A model generated the notes under the pieces. The model was not told where the DNA came from and did no database searches. It saw only the letters and a program-made list of their open reading frames with translations. From Pterobdella sp. o SKG-2022 (taxonomy: Eukaryota > Annelida > Clitellata > Hirudinida > Piscicolidae), in NCBI GenBank assembly GCA_964035795.1, contig OZ038323.1, positions 11,260,109-11,324,108 of the forward strand: a stretch of 64,000 nt of DNA, in the 5' to 3' direction. Shown here in pieces: positions 60,501 through 64,000 of the stretch; within the stretch, counting starts at the first letter, position 1, and the number at the start of each line of letters is the position of its first letter. Position numbers and translations under genes: made by a program.

Positions 60501-63195
60501 GAACCCTCAGCTACGTCCTTTAAATTTTAACTCCTATTCAGATGTCAACTCTGAGGATGGCTTTATTCTTAGAAAATTGGATTTTGAGGTTTTCTGTCAG
60601 TGGTTCCCAATCTTTAACCACAAATATAAGCTTGAAAAGTGGCAATTGGACTAAAGTTTCTCTCCAAGCTGAAGCAAATTCTATAAAACTCAATGGTGAA
60701 TTATTTTTAAAAGCGTTTTTACAATTTTAAAGTATATTTTGAAATAAAAGAAACATACAATTTTTTGAAAAAAATCGCATGCCAACAGTCGTTATGGCCG
60801 AACTAAAGTATGACGGGGCATTGTTCGTGAGTGAGAATCAATGGCAAGGCCCTCTCTACATTGGCAGTCTCTTTCAAGACCAGTTTACAGACTTTTGGAG
60901 AAAAATATATCCTGATATTGGAGCCAGGTTTGATGCAAATATAAAAATTGTTTTAAGAATTTATGTTTATAGCTTATTTATATTAGCATCATAGGTTGTT
61001 TGAAAAACTTGAAGATAGGAGATGAGCTTTTGGATTTGGGCAACAGCACTATTTCTCTCGAAAATAAAGAGTATGCCATTCTCTCTTGCTAGCTATTCGC
61101 TCCCAATTCAAAATTAAAATATATTAGTAGATTTAGTTTTATTTTCAAAATATATTGTTTAAATAATTTTTATCAGTATTTTGAAGCAAACAAAGAGCTG
61201 CCCCCGAGAAGATAATTGTTTGGTGAGAGACTGCAAGAATGGAGGCAAGTGTCAGTCTTCTTGGAAAGGTGGTCAATGTATCTGTGATCCTAGTTTCTTT
61301 GGGGAGTCTTGTTCACAAAGTTTGCTTTCATTCACTGAACCTTTCAAAATTCTATCAATTGTTTTGTATCAGTTTCAGCAGCAACGTACGATGGATTTTC
61401 GTTCAGTAGCATCTTTTTAGACACGACCAGGTACTCTTTCGGCAACTATATCAGCTTTGAGATGAGAAGTAGACAGGAAAGCGATTCTTGCGTTTTGTCT
61501 CTGCAGTCTTTTGAAGACGATTCTTCAGATTATACCTTCCTTTGTTTTCTTGTGTCAAACAAGGAATTTTCAATATTTACAAAAAGTAATATTCAAATAT
61601 CAAGTCTTCACAAATAAAATTTAAATTTCTCATTAGACAGCACTCGGAATACAAAAATTTTCGTTTCCACGGGCGAATGGAAAACAATCAGAATTGAGTT
61701 TTTTGGAAGCATTATCAACATCAACAACTCCAGCTACTTTGAACTCGACACATACGCTTTCACACGCCAGCGTCGAATCAACGTTCATGTTGCAAGTGGT
61801 TTGAGTCCATCTGGAGGTGATTTGCAGAAGATTATTTCGTGATTTTTTCATTAAAACTTCAAAAATCGACAGAACCAGATCGTTTTTTCAAGGGTTGTGT
61901 GCGCAATTTAAACCTCAATGACCACCAAGGACCTGTTTCATTAAAAGAAGACCCTTTAAAAGCTTCCGAAGGTATCTTATCTGTGCAAACTTTTGGATAT
62001 GTGCAGCACCAGTGCATCAGAGACGATATCTGCAGTAGTAAGCCTTGCAATGAGGACAATGGGGGGGGTCGTTGCGAGGACCTTTGGAATGCCTACAAAT
62101 GCAATTGTAATAGCGGATGGGTGGGTGATAAGTGTTCTCAAACATCTCGCTCTTGCAACAGCACATTTTGTCAAAACTCGTATGACTGCGAGAACTTAGA
62201 AAACGATTATAAATGCCTATGTAATGCTGGGTACCAAGGCAAGTACTGTAATGTGAGCATTACTTTTTGTCAAGAAAACCCCTGTAAAAACAATGCTACA
62301 TGCGATGAAACAAACAAAAAGTTAGTCTTTTATTGCTTCTTTTGTGTTCAATAGTTATTTATCAACTTTCATCCACATTGAAACACAAGATGCGTCTGTG
62401 TGGAGGGATTCAAGGGGCAGTTTTGCGAAGGTAGGCAACCTTGCTTTTCATCTCCCTGCTTGAACGGAGGAAGCTGTGAAAACGATGCAGACAACTTCAA
62501 ATGCAGTTGTCTGTCTGGGTTTTCAGGAACGAGGTGTGAGGCAGTCCAGATTGACGCCTGCAACAGCTCTTCTTGTATGTTCAATTCCAAGTGCATTTCA
62601 CAACAAAACTCTTACTCATGCCAGTGTACTGAGTACTTGAGTGGCAAGAACTGCGAAAATTGTTCTTACTGTCTGAATGGAGGTGTTTGCAGAGTTTTGA
62701 ATGATAGTGTTTTAGGTTGCAATTGTTCGAGCACTAACTTCACTGGGATCCGATGCAACGATACCATAGATTGTACCTCATGTCAAGTCAACAGTGAGGC
62801 TTTTTATGATTTCATTCTATAGCTTTTTGTTGTTTAACTTGCCATTGTGTTAAATATTATTTGGGGTTATAATTTGATAGAAACAGAGGAGTGCAAAAGA
62901 ATAGGTTGTGAACTAAAGAAGGAAGCAGTCAAAAATAATGGTTTTTATTATATACTTCAAATCTTTCATTCATTAACACTTACAACATGATCTTATCGCA
63001 GAATCTCTAAACAGCAATGAAAACTTAGGCTTAATTTTGGGACTTGCTCTAGGCTTACCGTTGATAATATTGGCACTACTGTTGTTGTATTGCCTGTATC
63101 GTAGAGAGCAAAGGTTGAGAGGTGTTTATACCCCACAAAACTCTAGTCTACAGTCCCAACCCTTCACCATCTCCAACAAAGCAATGTTTAAATAA
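51556..63195 (+). CDS. Crumbs-like transmembrane receptor (LamG/EGF)
   Basis: Crumbs proteins are apical polarity determinants whose short tail recruits FERM and PDZ partners. The gene starts with a short hydrophobic leader exon (ATG 51556, [11 protein letters not shown], donor GTAAGT). Two LamG domains come first (to about 53690). An array of EGF-like repeats follows to about 59330; with those interspersed later I count about 38. Then come three LamG domains separated by single EGFs (59340-61990) and about six more EGFs. The membrane helix [20 protein letters not shown] leads into a 33-residue tail containing RLRGVYTPQ. Crumbs tails have RGTYSP at this position. The alternating LamG-EGF block before the membrane is also Crumbs-like. 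The C-terminus is NKAMFK rather than ERLI. The leader-to-LamG junction looks short, so a 5' exon may be missing. Confidence 0.82.
52007..53690 (+). other. Crumbs-like gene: N-terminal laminin-G domains
   Basis: Exons 52007-52107, 52281-52487 and 52547-52659 give the first Lam[36 protein letters not shown] and SCIESIE. From 52719 the second begins with CPSDFCAPP and continues with [28 protein letters not shown] and [11 protein letters not shown]. It closes with the DGCF element near 53660. Drosophila Crumbs starts with EGF repeats, so N-terminal LamG domains are an architectural difference. Confidence 0.75.
53690..59335 (+). other. Crumbs-like gene: main EGF-like repeat array
   Basis: About 30 EGF-like repeats, mostly one or two per exon. 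They have the six-cysteine pattern CxxxPCxNGGxCxDxxxxYxCxCxxGFTGxxC, and many carry the calcium-binding lead I-(D/N)-(D/E/N)-C. Examples are [14 protein letters not shown] near 54236, [14 protein letters not shown] near 54588, [14 protein letters not shown] near 54755 and [14 protein letters not shown] near 57875. Degenerate units occur at the start ([13 protein letters not shown]) and near 59050 ([16 protein letters not shown]), the latter lacking a normal third disulfide. Confidence 0.85.
57588..57737. mobile_element. Foldback (MITE-like) element in a Crumbs-like intron
   Basis: Two inverted arm pairs flank a short loop. CAACAAACACAAAGTATTT at 57600-57618 pairs with 57707-57725 (one mismatch). 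AAGCTTTTCGTAGGACTAGC at 57638-57657 pairs with 57680-57699 (one mismatch). It lies in the intron between the EGF exons ending near 57525 and starting near 57842. No protein is encoded. Confidence 0.75.
59336..62822 (+). other. Crumbs-like gene: LamG/EGF block and distal EGF repeats
   Basis: LamG-3 (about 59340-60165) contains [11 protein letters not shown] and FIGCLG. One EGF follows ([12 protein letters not shown] near 60192). LamG-4 (60360-61075) contains [19 protein letters not shown] and [16 protein letters not shown]. The next EGF reads [12 protein letters not shown]. LamG-5 (about 61380-61990) includes [12 protein letters not shown]. About six EGFs follow, among them [15 protein letters not shown] and [13 protein letters not shown]. 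The LamG-EGF alternation matches the membrane-proximal half of Crumbs. Confidence 0.8.
63002..63195 (+). other. Crumbs-like gene: membrane helix and cytoplasmic tail exon
   Basis: The final exon has acceptor AG at 63000-63001 and stop TAA at 63193-63195. Helix of about 24 residues, then [20 protein letters not shown] and a tail ending ISNKAMFK. The RGVYTP segment corresponds to the juxtamembrane FERM-binding motif of Crumbs (RGTYSP). No ERLI-type PDZ ligand is encoded, and I found no in-frame alternative last exon downstream. Confidence 0.75.
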
Positions 63196-63903
63196 CCCTC
63201 GTTTCTATAATTTTATCATTTTTGAATTTTTTCTTTGCTCTTCCATTCTTTTAAAACGATGCACAAAATACTTCAGCTATACGTGACAATTTTTAAAATA
63301 TGTATAAAATTCCTATGAATGTCTCACCATACGTCTGAATGATAAAATCCTTTGAAAAGCTCCATGTTAGACTCGAATGTATATTGAATATCATACTACC
63401 TTGTAAAAAATACACTAAAGAATACGTTGAAACGACCAAGAGTTTTTAGGAAAAATTCTCTTTATAACAATTTTTTATATTATTTAAAAAAAATAATTTT
63501 TGATATACGCGTTGTATTCATGAAATTATCTTCAGGTTTCATTTAAATAAAAGGCCTTGAGTTTCCCGTATATGACACGCACAAAAACGCCGCAGTCACG
63601 TCGTCACCTCCGAAACGCAGTGCGTTTGAGATGCTTCGAGAAGATTTTAATTTTTAACTTTCAAATAAATTCTATTTTAGCAACGTTAATTTCAAGTTTA
63701 AACGGTTTTTAATTTTTGTTGAACTGTCGAATGTTGAAAGATTATTTGAAATATTTGATAGATCGGATTACCTTTAAGTCCCTCAAGTCTGCGTTCAATT
63801 AGTGAAATATCAACTCCCCTACAATATGCTTAAAATAATTTAAAAGCCTTTAAGCTTTCCATAATGCTGATGATAAAACCCAAAATCAGCAACACCGCGT
63901 AAG
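63196..63903. other. Short intergenic region
   Basis: AT-rich, with a more GC-rich patch at about 63575-63640 (ACGCCGCAGTCACGTCGTCACC) that could belong to the promoter of the next gene. No other feature is visible. Confidence 0.45.
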
Positions 63904-64000
63904 ATGCAGAAAGTTGTTAGATTGGATGATTATCAGGCGAGGTATCTGCGCCAAAAAGCTGCGCAGGAGTTTACGGTGCAAGGCTACCTGCATTACAAGC
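63904..64000 (+). CDS. 5' end of an unidentified gene, cut by the window edge
   Basis: ATG at 63904 opens a frame of 32 codons to the window end: MQKVVRLDDYQARYLRQKAA, then QEFTVQGYLHYK. The composition is mixed and GC is higher than the flanks, as in the exons of this window. I do not recognise the family. It follows the Crumbs-like stop by about 700 bp on the same strand. Confidence 0.4.
   Translation, partial: MQKVVRLDDYQARYLRQKAAQEFTVQGYLHYK

Overview
The window is AT-rich eukaryotic nuclear DNA. Four intron-rich genes, all on the + strand with GT-AG introns, sit between long stretches of simple repeats, minisatellites and small transposon remnants. A Crumbs-type polarity receptor, a golgin-45 homologue, a receptor tyrosine kinase, a tandem MyTH4-FERM protein and a tRNA-derived SINE point to an animal or a close holozoan relative. 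A non-bilaterian animal such as a sponge is possible, but that is inference and I cannot place the species. No bacterial gene, rRNA or CRISPR array is visible.

Layout. Positions 1-15,100 are essentially non-coding: triplet repeats, an 18-bp minisatellite of about 25 copies, two copies of a tRNA-derived SINE and a 5' fragment of a CR1/L2-type LINE. Positions 15,115-30,439 hold a MyTH4-FERM-MyTH4-FERM protein. I could chain about 30 exons in consistent reading phase for roughly 1,900 codons; no myosin motor is visible upstream. Positions 30,440-34,342 are repeat-rich and non-coding. Positions 34,343-36,225 hold a complete 7-exon golgin-45 (BLZF1) homologue with a third SINE copy in intron 2. 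Positions 37,636-48,350 hold a receptor tyrosine kinase of about 1,400 residues. Positions 48,351-51,555 show no convincing gene. Positions 51,556-63,195 hold a Crumbs-like receptor: N-terminal laminin-G domains, about 38 EGF-like repeats, three further laminin-G domains, one membrane segment and a short tail. A new open frame starts at 63,904 and runs off the window.

The most unusual item is the receptor kinase. Its ectodomain appears to join two different periplasmic-binding-protein folds: an OpuAC-like (glycine-betaine binding type) domain followed by an ANF/GABA-B-type Venus flytrap. One membrane helix and a catalytically intact tyrosine kinase follow. Venus kinase receptors have one flytrap plus a kinase; the extra OpuAC-like module, an activation loop without tyrosine and a tyrosine-free C-terminal tail set this one apart. 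Second-tier items are the Crumbs-like tail, which keeps a FERM-binding-type motif but lacks ERLI; the apparently motorless tandem MyTH4-FERM protein with histidine-rich inserts; and a strong excess of the palindrome TGACGTCA. The four genes do not form an obvious functional cluster. Crumbs and MyTH4-FERM proteins both belong to membrane-cortex biology, but nothing in the sequence links these two.
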